The notes: generated by a model from the sequence alone, not told the origin. Shown: positions 11,381-25,718, numbered from the stretch's first letter. The stretch is DNA of 64,000 nucleotides from Symsagittifera roscoffensis (GCF_963678635.1 NC_087064.1:1673926-1737925), one strand, 5' to 3'. A program made the numbers and translations.

Positions 11381-14300
11381 CCTCACTACTCTCGCCCTAA
11401 AACACTATCAGTTAGTTCGTGAACGTGCTTCACATGTGCACTCTTCGCCTCCTCCAACCCAATGTACTACGCCTCAAAGTCCTCACTACTCTCGCCCTAA
11501 AACACTATCAGTTAGTTCGTGAACGTGCTTCACATGTGCACTCTTCGCCTCCTCCACCCCCAATGTACCCACACCTCAAAATCCTCACTAATCTCGCCTT
11601 AAAACACTATCAGTTAGTTCTAAACGTGCTTCACATGTGCACTCTTCACCTCCTCCACCCCAATGTACCACACCTCGAAGTCCTCACTAATCTCGCTCTA
11701 AAACACTATCAGTTAGTTCTTGACGTGCTTCACATGTGCACTCTTCGCCTCCTCCAACCCAATGTACTACGCCTCAAAGTCCTCTTTACTCTCGCCCTAA
11801 AACAATATCAGTTAGTTCGTGAACGTGCTTCACATGTGCACTCTTCGCCTCCTCCACCCCAATGTACCACACCTCAAAGTCCTCACTAACCTGGCCCTAA
11901 AACAATATCAGTTAGTTCGTGAACGTGCTTCACATGTGCACTCTTCGCCTCCTCCACCCCAATGTACCACACCTCAAAGTCCTCACTAACCTGGCCCTAA
12001 AACAATATCAGTTAGTTCGTGAACGTGCTTCATATGTGCACTCTTCGCCTCCTCCACCCCCAATGTACCACACCTCAAAAGTCCTCACTAATCTCGCCCT
12101 AAAACACTATCAGTTAGTTCGTGAACGTTCTTCACATGTGCACTCTTCGCCTCCTCCAACCACGAATGTACTACGCCTCAAAGTCCTCACTAACTCTCGC
12201 CCTAAAACACTATCAGTTAGTTCGTGAACGTGCTTCACATGTGCACTCTTCGCCTCCTCCAACCCAATGTACTACGCCTCAAAGTCCTCACTACTATCGC
12301 CCTAAAACACTATCAGTTAGTTCGGTGAACGTGCTTCACATGTGCACTCTTCGCCTCCTCCACCCCAATGTACCACACCTCAAAATCCTCACTAATCTCG
12401 CCTTAAAACACTATCAGTTAGTTCTAAACGTGCTTTACATGTGCACTCTTCACCTCCTCCACCCCAATTGTACCACTACCTCGAAGTCCTCACTAATCTC
12501 GCTCTAAAACACTATCAGTTAGTTCTTGACGTGCTTCACATGTGCACTCTTCGCCTCCTCCAACCCAATGTACTACGCCTCAAAGTCCTCTTTACTCTCG
12601 CCCTAAAACAATATCAGTTAGTTCGTGAACGTGCTTCACATGTGCACTCTTCGCCTCCTCCACCCCAATGTACCACATCTCAAAGTCCTCACTAATCTCG
12701 CCCTAAAACACTATCAGTTAGTTCGTGAACGTGCTTCACATGTGCACTCTTCGCCTCCTCCAAATCAATGTACTACGCCTCAAAGTGCTCACTACTCTCG
12801 CCCTAAAACACTATCAGTTAGTTCGTGAACGTGCTTCACATGTGCACTCTTCGCCTCCTCCAACCCAATGTACTACGCCTCAAAGTCCTCTTTACTCTCG
12901 CCCTAAAACAATATCAGTTAGTTCGTGAACGTGCTTCACATGTGCACTCTTCGCCTCCTCCACCCCAAGTGTACCACATCTCAAAGTCCTCACTAATCTC
13001 GCCCTAAAACACTATCAGTTAGTTCGTGAACGTGCTTCACATGTGCACTCTTCGCCTCCTCCAAATCAATGTACTACGCCTCAAAGTGCTCACTACTCTC
13101 GCCCTAAAACACTATCAGTTAGTTCGTGAACGTGCTTCACATGTGCACTCTTCACCTCCTCCACCCCAATGTACCACACCTCGAAGTCCTCACTAATCTC
13201 GCCCTAAAACACTATCAGTTAGTTCGTGAACGTGCTTCACATGTGCACTCTTCGCCTCCTCCACCCCAATGTACCACACCTCAAAATCCTCACTTATCTC
13301 GCCTTAAAACACTATCAGTTAGTTCTAAACGTGCTTCACATGTGCACTCTTCATCTCCTCCACCCCAATGTACCACACCTCGAAGTCTCACTAATCTCGC
13401 CCTAAAACACTATCAGTTAGTTCGTGACGTGCTTCACATGTGCACTCTTCGCCTTCTCCAACCCAATGTACTACGCCTCAAATTCCTCTTTACTCTCGCC
13501 CTAAAACACTATCAGTTAGTTCGTGAACGTGCTTCACATGTGCACTCTTCGCCTCCTCCACCCCAATGTACCACAACCTCGAAGTCCTCACTAATCTCGC
13601 CCTAAACACTATCAGTTAGTTCGTGAACGTGCTTCACATGTGCACTCTTCGCCTCCTCCAACCCAATGTACTACGCCTCAAAGTCCTCACTACTCTCGCC
13701 CTAAAACACTATCAGTTAGTTCGTGAACTTGCTTCACATGTGCACTCTTCGCCTCCTCCACCCCAATGTACCACACCTCAAAGTCCTCACTAATCTCGCC
13801 CTAAAACACTATCAGTTAGTTCGTGAACGTGCTTCACATGTGCACTCTTCGCCTCCTCCACCCCAATGTACCACACCTCAAAGTTCTCGCTAATCTCGCC
13901 CTAAAATAATATCATTAAGTTCGTAAACGTGCTTCACATGTGCACTCTTCGCCTCCTCCACCCCAGTCTACCACACCTCAAAGTCCTCACTAATATCGCC
14001 CTAAAACAATATCAGTTATTTCGTGAACGTGCTTTACATGTGGCACTCTTCGCCTGCTCCACCCCAATGTACCACACCTCAAAGTCCTCACTAATCTCGC
14101 CCTAAAACACTATCAGTTAGTTCGTGAACGTGCTTCACATGTGCACTCTTCACCTCCTCCACCCCAATGTACCACACCTCGAATTCCTCACTAATCTCGC
14201 CCTAAAACACTATCAGTTAGTTCGTGAACGTGCTTCACATGTGCACTCTTCGCCTCCTCCACCCCAGTGTACCACACCTCAAAGTCCTCACTAATCTCGC

Positions 14301-17300
14301 CCTAAAACACTATCAGTTAGTTTGTGAACGTGCTTCACATGTGCACTCTTCGCCTCCTCCACCCCAATGTACCAATGTACCACACCTCAAAGTCCTCACT
14401 AATCTCGCCCTAAAATAATATCAGTTAGTTCGTGAACGTGCTTCACATGTGCACTCTTCGCCTCCTCCACCCCAATGTACTACACCTCAAAGTCCTCAAT
14501 ACTCTGACCCTGAAACACTATCAGTTAGTTCGTGAACGTGCTTCACATGTGCACTCTTCGCCTCCTCCACCCCAAGGTACCACTCCTCAAAGTCCTCACT
14601 AATCTCGCCCTAAAACAATATCAGATAGTTCGCGAACGTGCTTCACATGTGCACTCTTCGCCTCCTCCACCCCAATGTACCTCAACTCAAAGTCCTCTCT
14701 ACTCTCGCCCTAAAACACTATCAGTTAGTTTGTGAACGTGCTTCACATGTGCACTCTTCGCCTCCTCCATCCCAATGTACCACACCTCAAAATCCTCAAA
14801 ACTCTCGCCCTAAAACGATATCAGTTAGTTCGTGAACGTGCTTCACATGTGCACTCTTCGACTCCTCCACTACAATGTACCACACCTCAAAGTCCTCACT
14901 ACTCTCGCCCTAAAATACTATCAGTTAATTCGTAAACGTGCTTCACATATGCACTCTTCGCCTCCTCCCACCCCAATGTACCACACCTCAAAGTTCTCAC
15001 TACTCTCGCCCTAAACCACTATCAGTTAGTTCGTGACAGTGCTTCCACAGGTGCACTCTTCATCTCCTCCACCCCAATGTACTACACCTCAAAGTCCTCA
15101 TTACTTTCGCCCTAAAACACTATCAGTTAGTTCGTGAACGTGCTTCACATGTAAACTTTTCGCCTCCCCCACCCCAATTTACCACACCTCAAAGTCCTCA
15201 CTACTCTCGTTCTAAAACAATATCAGTTTGTTTGTGAACGTGCTTCACTTGTGCTTTCTTCGGCTCCTCCACCCCAATGTACCACACCTCAAATCCTTAC
15301 TACTCTCGCCTAAAACAACATCAGTTAGTTCGTGAACGTGCTTCACATGTGCTTTATTTGCCTCCTCCACCCCAATGTACCACACCTCAAAGTCCTCACT
15401 ACTCTCGCCCGAAAACACTGTCAGTTAGTTCGTGAACGTGCTTCACATGTGCACTCTTCGCCTCCTCCACCCCAATGTACTACACCTCAAAGTCCTCATT
15501 ACTTTCGCCCTAAAACACTATCAGTTAGTTCGTGAACGTGCTTCACATGTAAAATTTTCGCCTCCCACACCCCAATTTACCACACCTCAAAGTCCTTACT
15601 ACTCTCGCCCTAAAACAACATCAGTTAGTTCGTGAACGTTGCTTCACATGTGCTTTATTTGCCTCCTCCACCCCAATGTACCACACCTCAAAGTCGTCAC
15701 TACTCTCGCCCGAAAACACTGTCAGTTAGTTCGTGAACGTGCTTCACATGTGCACTCTTCGTCTCCTCCACCCCAATGTACTACACCTCAAAGTCCTCAT
15801 TACTTTCGCCCTAAAACACTATCAGTTAGTGTCGTGAACGTGCTTCACATGTAAACTTTTCGCCTCCTCCACCCCAATGTACCACACCTCAAATCCTTAC
15901 TTACTCTCGCCCTAAAACAACATCAGTTGGTTCGTGAACGTGCTTCACATGTGCTTTCTTCGCCTCCTCCACCCCAATGTACCACACCTCAAATCCTTAC
16001 TACTCTCGCCCTAAAAACAACATCAGTTAGTTCGTGACGTGCTTCACATGTGCTTTATTTGCCTCCTCCACCCAAATGTACCACACCTCAAAGTCCTCAC
16101 TACTCTCGCCCTAAACACAACTTCAGTTAATTCGTGAACGTGCTTCACATGTGCTTTCTTCGCCTCCTCCACCCCAATGTACCACACCTCAAAGTCCTCA
16201 CTGCTCTCGCCCTAAAACAATATCAGTTAGTTCGTGAACGTGCTTCACATGTGCTTTTTTCGCCTCCTCCACCCCAATGTACGACAACTCAAATCCTTAC
16301 TACTCTCGCCCTAAGAACAACATCAGTTAGTTCGTGAACGTGCTTCACATGTGCACTCTTCGCCTCCCCCACCCCAATTTACCACACCTCAAAGTCCTCA
16401 CTACTCTCGTCCTAAAACACTATCAGTTAGTTCGTGAACGTGCTTCACATGTAAACTTTTCGCCTCCCGACACCCCATTTACCACACCTCAAAGTCCTTA
16501 CTACTCTCGCCCTAAAACAACATCAGTTAGTCGTGAACGTGCTTCACATGCGCTTATTTGCCTCCTCCACCCCAATGTACCACACCTCAAAGTCGTCACT
16601 ACTCTCGCCCGAAACATTGTCAGTTAGTTCGTGAACGTGCTTCACATGTGCACTCTTCGCCTCCTCCACCCCAATGTACTACACCTCAAAGTCCTCATTA
16701 CTTTCGCCCTAAAACACTATCAGTTAGTTCGTGAACGTGCTTCACATGTAAACTTTTCGCCTCCTCCACCCCAATGTACCACACCTCAAATCCTTACTAC
16801 TCTCGCCCTAAAACAACATCAGTTAGTTCGTGAACGTGCTTCACATGTGCTTTCTTCGCCTCCTCCACCCCAATGTACCACACCTCAAATCCTTACTACT
16901 CTCGCCCTAAAACAACATCAGTTAGTTCGTGAACGTGCTTCACATGTGCTTTATTTGCCTCCTCCACCCAAATGTACCACACCTCAAAGTCCTCACTACT
17001 CTCGCCCTAACACAACATCAGTTAATTCGTGAACGTGCTTCACATGTGCTTTCTTCGCCTCCTCCACCCCAATAAACCACACCTCAAATTCCTCACTGCT
17101 CTCGCCCTAAAACAATATCAGTTAGTTCGTGAACGTGCTTCACATGTGCTTTTTTCGCCTCCTCCACCCCAATGTACCACAACTCAAATCCTTACTACTC
17201 TCGCCCTAAAACAACATCAGTTAGTTCGTGAACGTGCTTCACATGTGTTTTCTTCGCTTCCTCCACCCCAATGTACCACAGCTCAAAGTCCTCACTGCTC

Positions 17301-19830
17301 TCGCCCTAAAACAACATCATTTAGTTCGTGAACGTGCTTCACAGGTGCACTTTTCGCCTCCTCAACCCCAATGTACCACACCTCAAATTTCTCACTACTC
17401 TCACCCTAAAACAACATCATTTAGTTCGTGACAGTGCTGTTCGTGACAGTCACGAACAACATCATTTTCGCCTCCTCAACCCCAATGTACCACACCTCAA
17501 ATTTCTCACTACTCTCACCCTAAAACAACATCATTTAGTTCGTGACAGTGCTGTTCGTGACTGTTCGTGACAGTGCTTCACATGTGCACTCTTCGCCTCC
17601 TCCACCCCAATGTACCACACCTCAAAATCCTCACTAATCTCGCCCTAACACAACATCAGTTAGTTCGTGAACGTGCTTCACATGTGCTTTCTTCGCCTCC
17701 TCCACCCCAATGTACCACACCTCAAATCCTTACTACTCTCGCCCTAAAACAACATCAGTTAGTTCGCTTCCTCCACCCCAATGTACCACAGCTCAAAGTC
17801 CTCACTGCTCTCGCCCTAAAACAACATCATTTAGTTCGTGAACGTGCTTCACAGGTGCACTTTTCGCCTCCTCAACCCCAATGTACCACACCTCAAATTT
17901 CTCACTACTCTCACCCTAAAACAACATCAGTTAGTTCGTGAACGTGCTTCACATGTGCACTCTTCGCCTCCTCCACCCCAATGTACCACACCTCAAAATC
18001 CTCACTACTCTCGCCCTAACACAACATCAGTTAGTTCGTGAACGTGCTTCACATGTGTTTTCTTCGCTTCCTCCACCCCAATGTACCACAGCTCAAAAAC
18101 CTCACTGCTCTCGCCCTAAAACAACATCATTTAGTTCGTGACAGTGCTTCACATGTGCTTTCTTCGCCTCCTCTACCCCAATGTATCACAACTCAAAGTC
18201 CTCACTACTCTCACCCTAAAAAACTATCAGTTAGTTCGTGAACGTGCTTCACATGTGCTTTTTTCGCCTCCTCCACCCCAATGTACCACAACTCAAATCC
18301 TTACTACTCTCGCCCTAAAACAACATCAGTTAGTTTGTGAACGTGCTTCACATGTGCACTCTTCGCCTCCTCCACCCCAATGTACCACACCTCAAAGTCC
18401 TCACTACTCTCGCCCTAACACAACATCAGTTAGTTCGAGAACGTGCTTCACATGTGTTTTCTTCGCTTCCTCCACCCCAATGTACCACAGCTCAAAGTCC
18501 TCACTGCTCTCGGCCTAAAACAACATCATTTAGTTCGTGAACGTGCTTCACAGGTGCACTTTTCGCCTCCTCAACCCCAATGTACCACACCTCAAATTTC
18601 TCACTACTCTCACCCTAAAAAACTATCAGTTTGTTCGTGACAGTGCTTCACATGTGCACTCTTCGCCTCCTCCACCCCAATGTACCACACCTCAAAATCC
18701 TCACTAATCTCGCCCTAACACAACATCAGTTAGTTCGTGAACGTGCTTCACATGTGCTTTCTTCGCCTCCTCCACCCCAATGTACCACACATCAAATCCT
18801 TACTACTCTCGCCCTAAAACAACATCAGTTAGTTCGTGAACGTGCTTCACATGTGCTTTTTTCGCCTCCTCCACCCCAATGTACCACACCTCAAAATCCT
18901 CACTAATCTCGCCCTAACACAACATCAGTTAGTTCGTGAACGTGCTTCACATGTGCTTTCTTCGCCTCCTCCACCCCAATGTACCACACCTCAAAGTCCT
19001 CACTACTCTCGCCCTAACACAACATCAGTTAGTTCGTGAACGTGCTTCACATGTGTTTTCTTCGCTTCCTCCACCCCAATGTACCACACCTCAAATCCTT
19101 ACTACTCTCGCCCTAAAACAACATCAGTTAGTTCGTGAACGTGCTTCACATGTGCACTCTTCGCCTCCTCCACCCCAATGTACCACACCTCAAAGTCCTC
19201 ACTGCTCTCGCCCTAAAACAACATCATTTAGTTCATGACAGTGCTTCACATGTGCTTTCTTCGCCTCCTCTACCCCAATGTATCACAACTCAAAGTCCTC
19301 ACTACTCTCACCCTAAAAAACTATCAGTTAGTTCGTGACAGTGCTTCACATGTGCACTCTTCGCCTCCCCCACCCCATTGTACCACACCTCAAAATCCTC
19401 ACTAATCTCGCCCTAACACAACATCAGTTAGTTCGTGAACGTGCTTCACATGTGCTTTCTTCGCCTCCTCCACCCCAATGTATCACAACTCAAAGTCCTC
19501 ACTACTCTCGCCCTAAAAAACAATCAGTTAGTTCGTGAGAGAGCTTCACATGTGCACTTTTCGCCTCCTCCACCCCAAGGTACCACACCTCAAAGTCCTC
19601 ACTACTCTCGCCCTAAAACAATATCAGCTAGTTCGTGAAAGTGCTTCACATGTGCTTTCTTCGCATCCTCCACCCCAATGTACCACACCTCAAAGTCCTC
19701 ACTACTCTCGTCCTAAAACAATATCAGTTGGTTCGTGAACGTGCTTCACATGTGCTTTCTTAGCCTCCTCCACCCCAATGTACCACACCTTAAAGTCCTC
19801 ACTACTCTCGCCCTAAAACAATTTCAGTTA
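11381..19830 (+). repeat. 100-bp satellite array 2
   Basis: About 84 copies of the same unit as array 1, mostly of the GTGAACGTGCTTC / CTCCACCCCA type, with more single-base indels. The left half has larger repeats of several units: the pair of variants TTCTAAACGTGC and TTCTTGACGTGC recurs at about 11620 and 12423, roughly 800 bp apart. From 14.9 kb rightward, units with TTTCTTCGCC or AAACTTTTCGCC replace CACTCTTCGCC. At 17430-17570 units are truncated and a small palindrome appears. The array ends with TTTCAGTTA at about 19830, where the large element begins. Confidence 0.96.
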
Positions 19831-21222
19831 TTAATTAGCCATTTTTGTCGGAGTTTTAAAATATCATTCATGAGGTATTGTTTTTCTGAGCTTATATTTG
19901 ATTAAATATTTCACCTGTGATTGTTTTTCGTAAAGTTATGGGGGTTTACAGATTGCCATTTTGGCCAATTTGGGCTAATTAACGAGCGATACATTCGCGC
20001 TATTAACGCGTAATTGTTCCAAGTTCTTGTTCAAGGAAGCTTATTTGCCACAATTGAGTTAATACTAGGAGCAAAATCTATCATTTTGTGCTTTATATGG
20101 CTTGTGATAAAAAAAACTCAAATTAGAAAAATTTTAATTTTATTTCAATAGCTTAAGTTTTGAAAGGTTATTACTGCTCCATAGAAGTCAAACGCAGTCC
20201 GAACATTCGAGGCTTCGCCCTGATACGAGCAGTCAAACGCCCTGATACGAGCAAACAAAAATTGGTCATGTAATTGGACTCAAATTTCATATTGGACTCA
20301 TATTTTAAATGCGTTTTTTAGATTTGAGAGGATCGATTTTAATAATGGTTTCGAAATTCCTTGCAGCAAAAAAAATCTATTTTTACGAATCATGTCATAA
20401 CCTCGGACGGACGTGTTGTGTGTGGGGGTCAGATCTATATTGACAAATGCTCTAAAAATTGGCAAAATATTAACTGCAAAATGTTTGTGATTTTGTTCAG
20501 TAAATTTTTGTGGTGAATTTTTAACTTTGGCCTTTGAGTTTCCGTTGTTGTATCAAACGACAGCGGAGATCTTTCAAATTGCCTTAATAAAAGTAATATC
20601 AAAAAAAGTTTCATATGGAAAAAAAAATTTTTTTGAGGAAGTTCCAATCTTACAAACTTCATTTCTTAAAGTTTTTTATCTGGAAACCTTCATAAAGCCT
20701 AATTTTGTCAGAAATTGTAAGTTTCCCATAATATCAATTCCGATTTCATTATAGCGACCTTTTGTCAGCCCGTGGTCCGAATTACCCTAACTACAGAATT
20801 ACCTCAAACCATTGATGGAATGTCTCCACTTGAAACGCTTTTTCAACCGGAAAACCGCCATTGAATCGGAAAACCTAAAACTTTGAATTTTTAAGAAAAA
20901 CTTTCGGTTATGGTGCTTTTTTAAATTTCTTTTTGGTAAAATCTTTGGAACTGATTTCAAATTTTACTGTTTTGAGTAAGAAAACAGTTTTTTTTAATCT
21001 ACAGCTGATTAATTTTTTGCAGTTAAAATTCAAAAAAGGTTTTGTATTGGCAATTGAATGTCTTTTATAGAAAAAAAATTGATTACACTTTCCTTTTTGC
21101 CTTCACTTTTTGTTCTAAACACGAACAAATTAGGACATCAGGTGTGTTTTTAAAGCAAATAAATAATAAATTTTTCTGTCAGATGAGGTCTAACGAACGC
21201 CCCTCCCCCCTCAGGTTTTTTT
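19831..21222 (+). repeat. Left inverted arm of element copy 2
   Basis: Matches the reverse complement of about 24085-25640 and the direct sequence of copy 1 at 6453-7975. Shared landmarks include AATTAGCC, ATTTCACCTGTGATTG, GGACGGACGTGTTGTGTGTG and ATGAGGTCTAACGAACGCCC. Relative to copy 1 it lacks about 170 bp (copy 1 positions about 6850-7020). There a short direct repeat, CCCTGATACGAGCA, marks the junction (20218-20250), which looks like a deletion between short repeats. Confidence 0.8.
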
Positions 21223-24084
21223 GGCACTAAAAATGATTTTTGGAAACTTTTAAATATCGTTCGAACAGGAATGAAAAGGCTTGAATATGCTATCACACTC
21301 GACTCAGTCCAATTATCAATTAAAAAAGCGTGGAAAAAAAACTTTTGAAATAGTATAAAAAAACAAGTTTTTCCCAGCTTGTAGTGGTCGGAACAGAAAC
21401 AACCACTCACTCTCAAGTTAGTGATATGAGTTTCAATCTAGCGCTTTAAATTTCAATTGATGTTATATTCGATCGATTTTTGAATTAAAAATCTTCAAAT
21501 AAGATTAGAACGATCTGAGGCAGATTGAGAAACCTGAAGGATCAACTTATACGGAAAACGAAAAGAATTTATATACCACGAGGCTAAAGTAGACTTTTTA
21601 TAAATCACACAGATTTGTATTTCTTGTTTGATAGTATTGTATGCCTTAAACCGTGCCAAAGTTGAACCGCCCATCCCAATTAGCATTATTTTTCCACTAA
21701 AACCATAAACAGAAATTTTCTGTAGCCTAAGTTTGTTGGCACGGAATCCGCATCGAGTGAAAAGATCACATAAATGAGCAAAATTTTTCAAGAGTACATC
21801 TAGCACTTAAAGCTGGGCTATTTTTCAACCATTTGCTTCTGAATTACAAAACACAAAAAAATTTCAAAGGAAAAAGCCCTAATGCTGGCCCACCGCACTT
21901 GTTTTTCCAGCCTTATTGGGAGGAAAGGTGCATTTTTGGCTTGGCAATGAAACAACAATTGATATAAACAAGACTGCTCGTGCATCATGGCAAAGCTCTG
22001 AATGTTCCGACTGCTTCTTAACCCTTATTACATAATTTTTTGGCATAAAAATAACAGGACTGCTCGTATCAGGGCGAAACCTTGATTGTTCCTACTGCCT
22101 TTTAAGGTCTATGAAACAGTGATAACCTTAAAAATTTTTAAAATTATTTGTAAAAAAAAATTAAAAAAATATAATGAAAATTTAAAAAAAAAACTCAAGA
22201 ATTTTAACGAAAATCATCCCCCGCACGCCATGTAAAGTACAAAGTAATAAATTTCGCTTCTATAAACAAATCAATTATGGCGAATGAGCTTTCTTCAACC
22301 ATTTTGAAACAATTCTGAAAAATATCGCGCGTTAATTGTCTCCGCGTGAATTGTCAAATTGCCAATCTTTAAGCCCCCATAAACTCAAAAAACTGAGCAC
22401 AGATGAAATATTTTCTCAAATGTAAGCTCAAGACAACAATACTTTTTGAATGATTGAAAAAAAAGTTCCTTCAAAAGGCTTTTTAAAAAGTCGAAATTTG
22501 TCTGAAGAAAGAAAAACATACCCGAGCACAAATATTCCGTTACTTTTTTAAACAAAATTCGGAACAAAAAAACTTAAAAGTTTGGTCAAAATTGAAGATC
22601 AAATATGAAAAATTGAATCACATGAAATTGATGCGACCAAATAAGTAGTCGCACTTTAATTTGAAACTGTTTTCATGCGCATAACAATTAGCAACGCATA
22701 AATAATTTGCGTTACGCTTAAAGCTCGCACAATTTGGCCAGCGCATAACCAAATTGCCAAATAATAAACTTCCAGAACAATTAAAACAATATCTGGATCT
22801 ACAATTTTTATTTTAAATTTGATTTCAGGGAGCCGATATCTCAGTTGCATATACAACTTTGATATTATAAACTATTATTTCGAGAGCCGAAAATTGACTG
22901 ATTATAATTATATCTTCAAAACATAAGTATTCCGTTTGGTTGAAAAGTCGGAACAACAAGACTACCCTTATATCAGGGTGAGAACTTGAATGCTCCGACT
23001 GCACTTTAGGACTGATTAAAAAAATTTTGGTTGAACAATTGACGATATGATCGAAAAAAAAAGATTGTTAAGTTTTTTTTCATTTTATCCCCTATTTGCT
23101 ATGTAAGATACAGTGGGCGTGTTTAGCATCTCTTATTGTTTAAAAGGACCAAAATGCTTGCCTCATTTCAATTTGGAATGCATCAATTTTCCGCCTACAA
23201 GTATTATAAGAGCGCATTTTGTCGCTGGTTAATTATCCCAAATCAACCAAGTTCGCAATTTTTAAACAACAATAAATCTACGAAAAATAATCACTGGTAA
23301 ATTGTATTTGTGATTTTGAGTTCAAGACAACAATTTTTTTTTCAGATAGTGTATGCAAAATCCGTCAAAAAATCTTAGTTGGGAAGTGGAAAAATTGACT
23401 GAATCAAAAACCACCCAAAAAAATTTATTCAGCTTTTTTCGAAATTCCGAAAATTTATATTAATTTTTTGAAGTACGAGAAATTGAAAAACGAACGTCAA
23501 AATTGTCATCAGTTCAGTTGAAATATGCCAAAAACCACTAGCTAGCAATATAAAAACTGTAACTATTAAGTTAGCAACCGAAACCAAAACCACGCAACGG
23601 TAGAAAAAAAATCTTTCAACGATTCTGCAATGAACCAAAATTGAATTAATGGAGTCATTTTTACTCTAAAACTTCTTAACATTTGATTAACAGCAGGGGC
23701 AGGACTAGGATTTTCTCGAGGGCGGGGGGCGGACTTTTAGAAAAAATTCGAAAATTTTGTCTTTTTTTGTAGGTCGCCCAAACTGATTTTCCGAGCTCTC
23801 AAGCACTACAGAGACCTTGCTTTGGTCGAAATTTTCAGCGCCTCAGGCAAAATTTTGAAAAAACAAGCCTGAAACGCGTTTTTAGGCAGCTTTTGGAAAT
23901 TTTGTCCAAAAAAAATGCTTTTTTTGGCGCAAGCTCCCCCCTCAATATTAGTGTATATTGGAGCCAAATGCGCCTTTATGAAAGTCTTAGGGCCCGTCAC
24001 CAAAAACAAATAACTCAAAATAATACAAAGGGGGACCCTTTGCGTCGGCAGGGGGTCGAATCCCTGAGAGGGAAGGGGCGTTCG

Positions 24085-25640
24085 TTAGACCTCATCTGAC
24101 AGTAAAATTTATGATTTATTTGCTTTAAAAACACACCTGATGTCCTAATTTGTCATTGTGTAGACAAAAAGTGAAGGCAAAATGGAAAGTGTAATCTTTT
24201 TTTTTTTCTATAAAAGACATTCAACTGCCAATACAAAACCTTTTTTGAATTTTAACTGCAAAAAATTAATCAGCTGTAGACTAAAAAAAAACTGTTCTCT
24301 TGCTCAAAACAGTAAAACTTGAAATCAGTTTCAAAGATTTTACCAAAAAGAAATTTAAAAAAGCACCATAACCGAACGTTTTTCTTAAAAACTCAAAGTT
24401 TTCGGTTTTCCCATTCAATGGCGGTTTTCCGGTTGGAAAAGCGTTTCGGGTGGAGACATTCCATCAATGGTTTGAGGTAATTCGGTAGTTAAGGTAATTT
24501 GGACCACGGGCTGACAAAAGGTCGCTATACTGAAATCAGAATTGATATTATGGGAAACTTACAATTTCTGACAAAATTAGGCTTTATGAAGGTTTCCAGA
24601 TAAAAAAATTTAAGAAATGAAGTTTGTAAGATTGGAACTTCCTCAAAAAAAATTTTTTCCACATGAAACTTTTATTGCTATTACTTTTATGTGAGGCAAT
24701 TTGAAAGATCTCAGCTGTCGCTTGATACAACAACGGAAACTCAAATGCCAAAGTTAACAATTCACCAAAAAATTTTACTGAAAAAAAACCAAAAATATTT
24801 TGCAGTTAATATTTTGCCAATTTTTAGAGCATTTGTCAATATAGATCTGACCCCCACACACAACACGTTCCTCCGAGGTTATGACATGATTCGTAAAAAT
24901 AGATTTTTTTTTGCTGGAAGGAATTTCGAACCCATTATTAAAATCGATCCTCTCAAATCTTAAAAACGCACTAAAAATATGAGTCCAATATGAAATTTGA
25001 GTCCAATCACATGATCAATTTTTGTTTGCCTCAATGCAATTTGGAACGATTATGATTGCGGGATATTTTGCCACTCCTAAATAATTTGCGTTTTGAAAAT
25101 GTGAAAACTTTCGAGAAATTTTGCGCTTCGCAATTTAGTCTAGGACAAGCAAAAAAATGTCGAATCAATACTTAAACTCTGTAAAATTGGTTTGAATTAA
25201 AACCAAGACTGCTCGTATCAGGGCGAAACCTCGATTGTTCCGACTGCGTTTTGACTTCTATGGAGCAGTAATAACCTTTAAAAATTTAAGGTAATAAAAT
25301 AAAATTTAAATTTTTCTAGTTTGAGTTTTTTTATCACAAGCCATTTAAAGCACAAAGTGATGGATTTTGCTCCTAGTATTAAATCAATTATGGCAAATAA
25401 GCTTCCTTAAACCACAACTTGGAACAATTTCTAAGACGGATTAAATTTTCGCTTACGCGTCAATAGCGCGAATGTATCGCTCGTGAATTGTCCAAAATTG
25501 GCCAAAATGGCAATCTGTAAACCCCCATAACTTTACGAAAAACGATCACAGGTGAAATATCTTATCAAATATAAGCTCAGGAAAACAATACCTTATCAAT
25601 GATATTTTAAAACTCCGTCAAAAATGGCTAATTAAAAAGT
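24085..25640 (-). repeat. Right inverted arm of element copy 2
   Basis: Reverse complement of the left arm. It retains the ~170-bp block (about 25000-25230) that the left arm has lost, including GCGGGATATTTTGCCACTCC. It is therefore the more complete arm and the better template for a consensus. Confidence 0.8.
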
Positions 25641-25718
25641 CAAAATTTGTCAGAAGAAAAAAACCCACGCCGAGCTCAAATGTTCCGTTAGCTTCGTTAC
25701 CAAAGTCGGAACAAAAAC

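Larger units (their letters stand above)
19831..25718 (+). mobile_element. Large repeat element, copy 2, with ~1.4-kb inverted arms
   Basis: A left arm (19831-21222) and a right arm (about 24085-25640) are inverted copies of each other around a core (about 21236-24085). The core is collinear, in reverse, with the core of copy 1. The right end extends about 75 bp further than the left, to GTTCCGACTT (reading inward on the minus strand), which is also the start of the solo unit at 41745. The left end is cut at ATTAGCCATTTTTG by the satellite. No frame longer than about 100 codons and no transposase, helicase or polymerase motif was seen. It is probably a non-autonomous foldback-like element or a composite. 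Confidence 0.75.
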
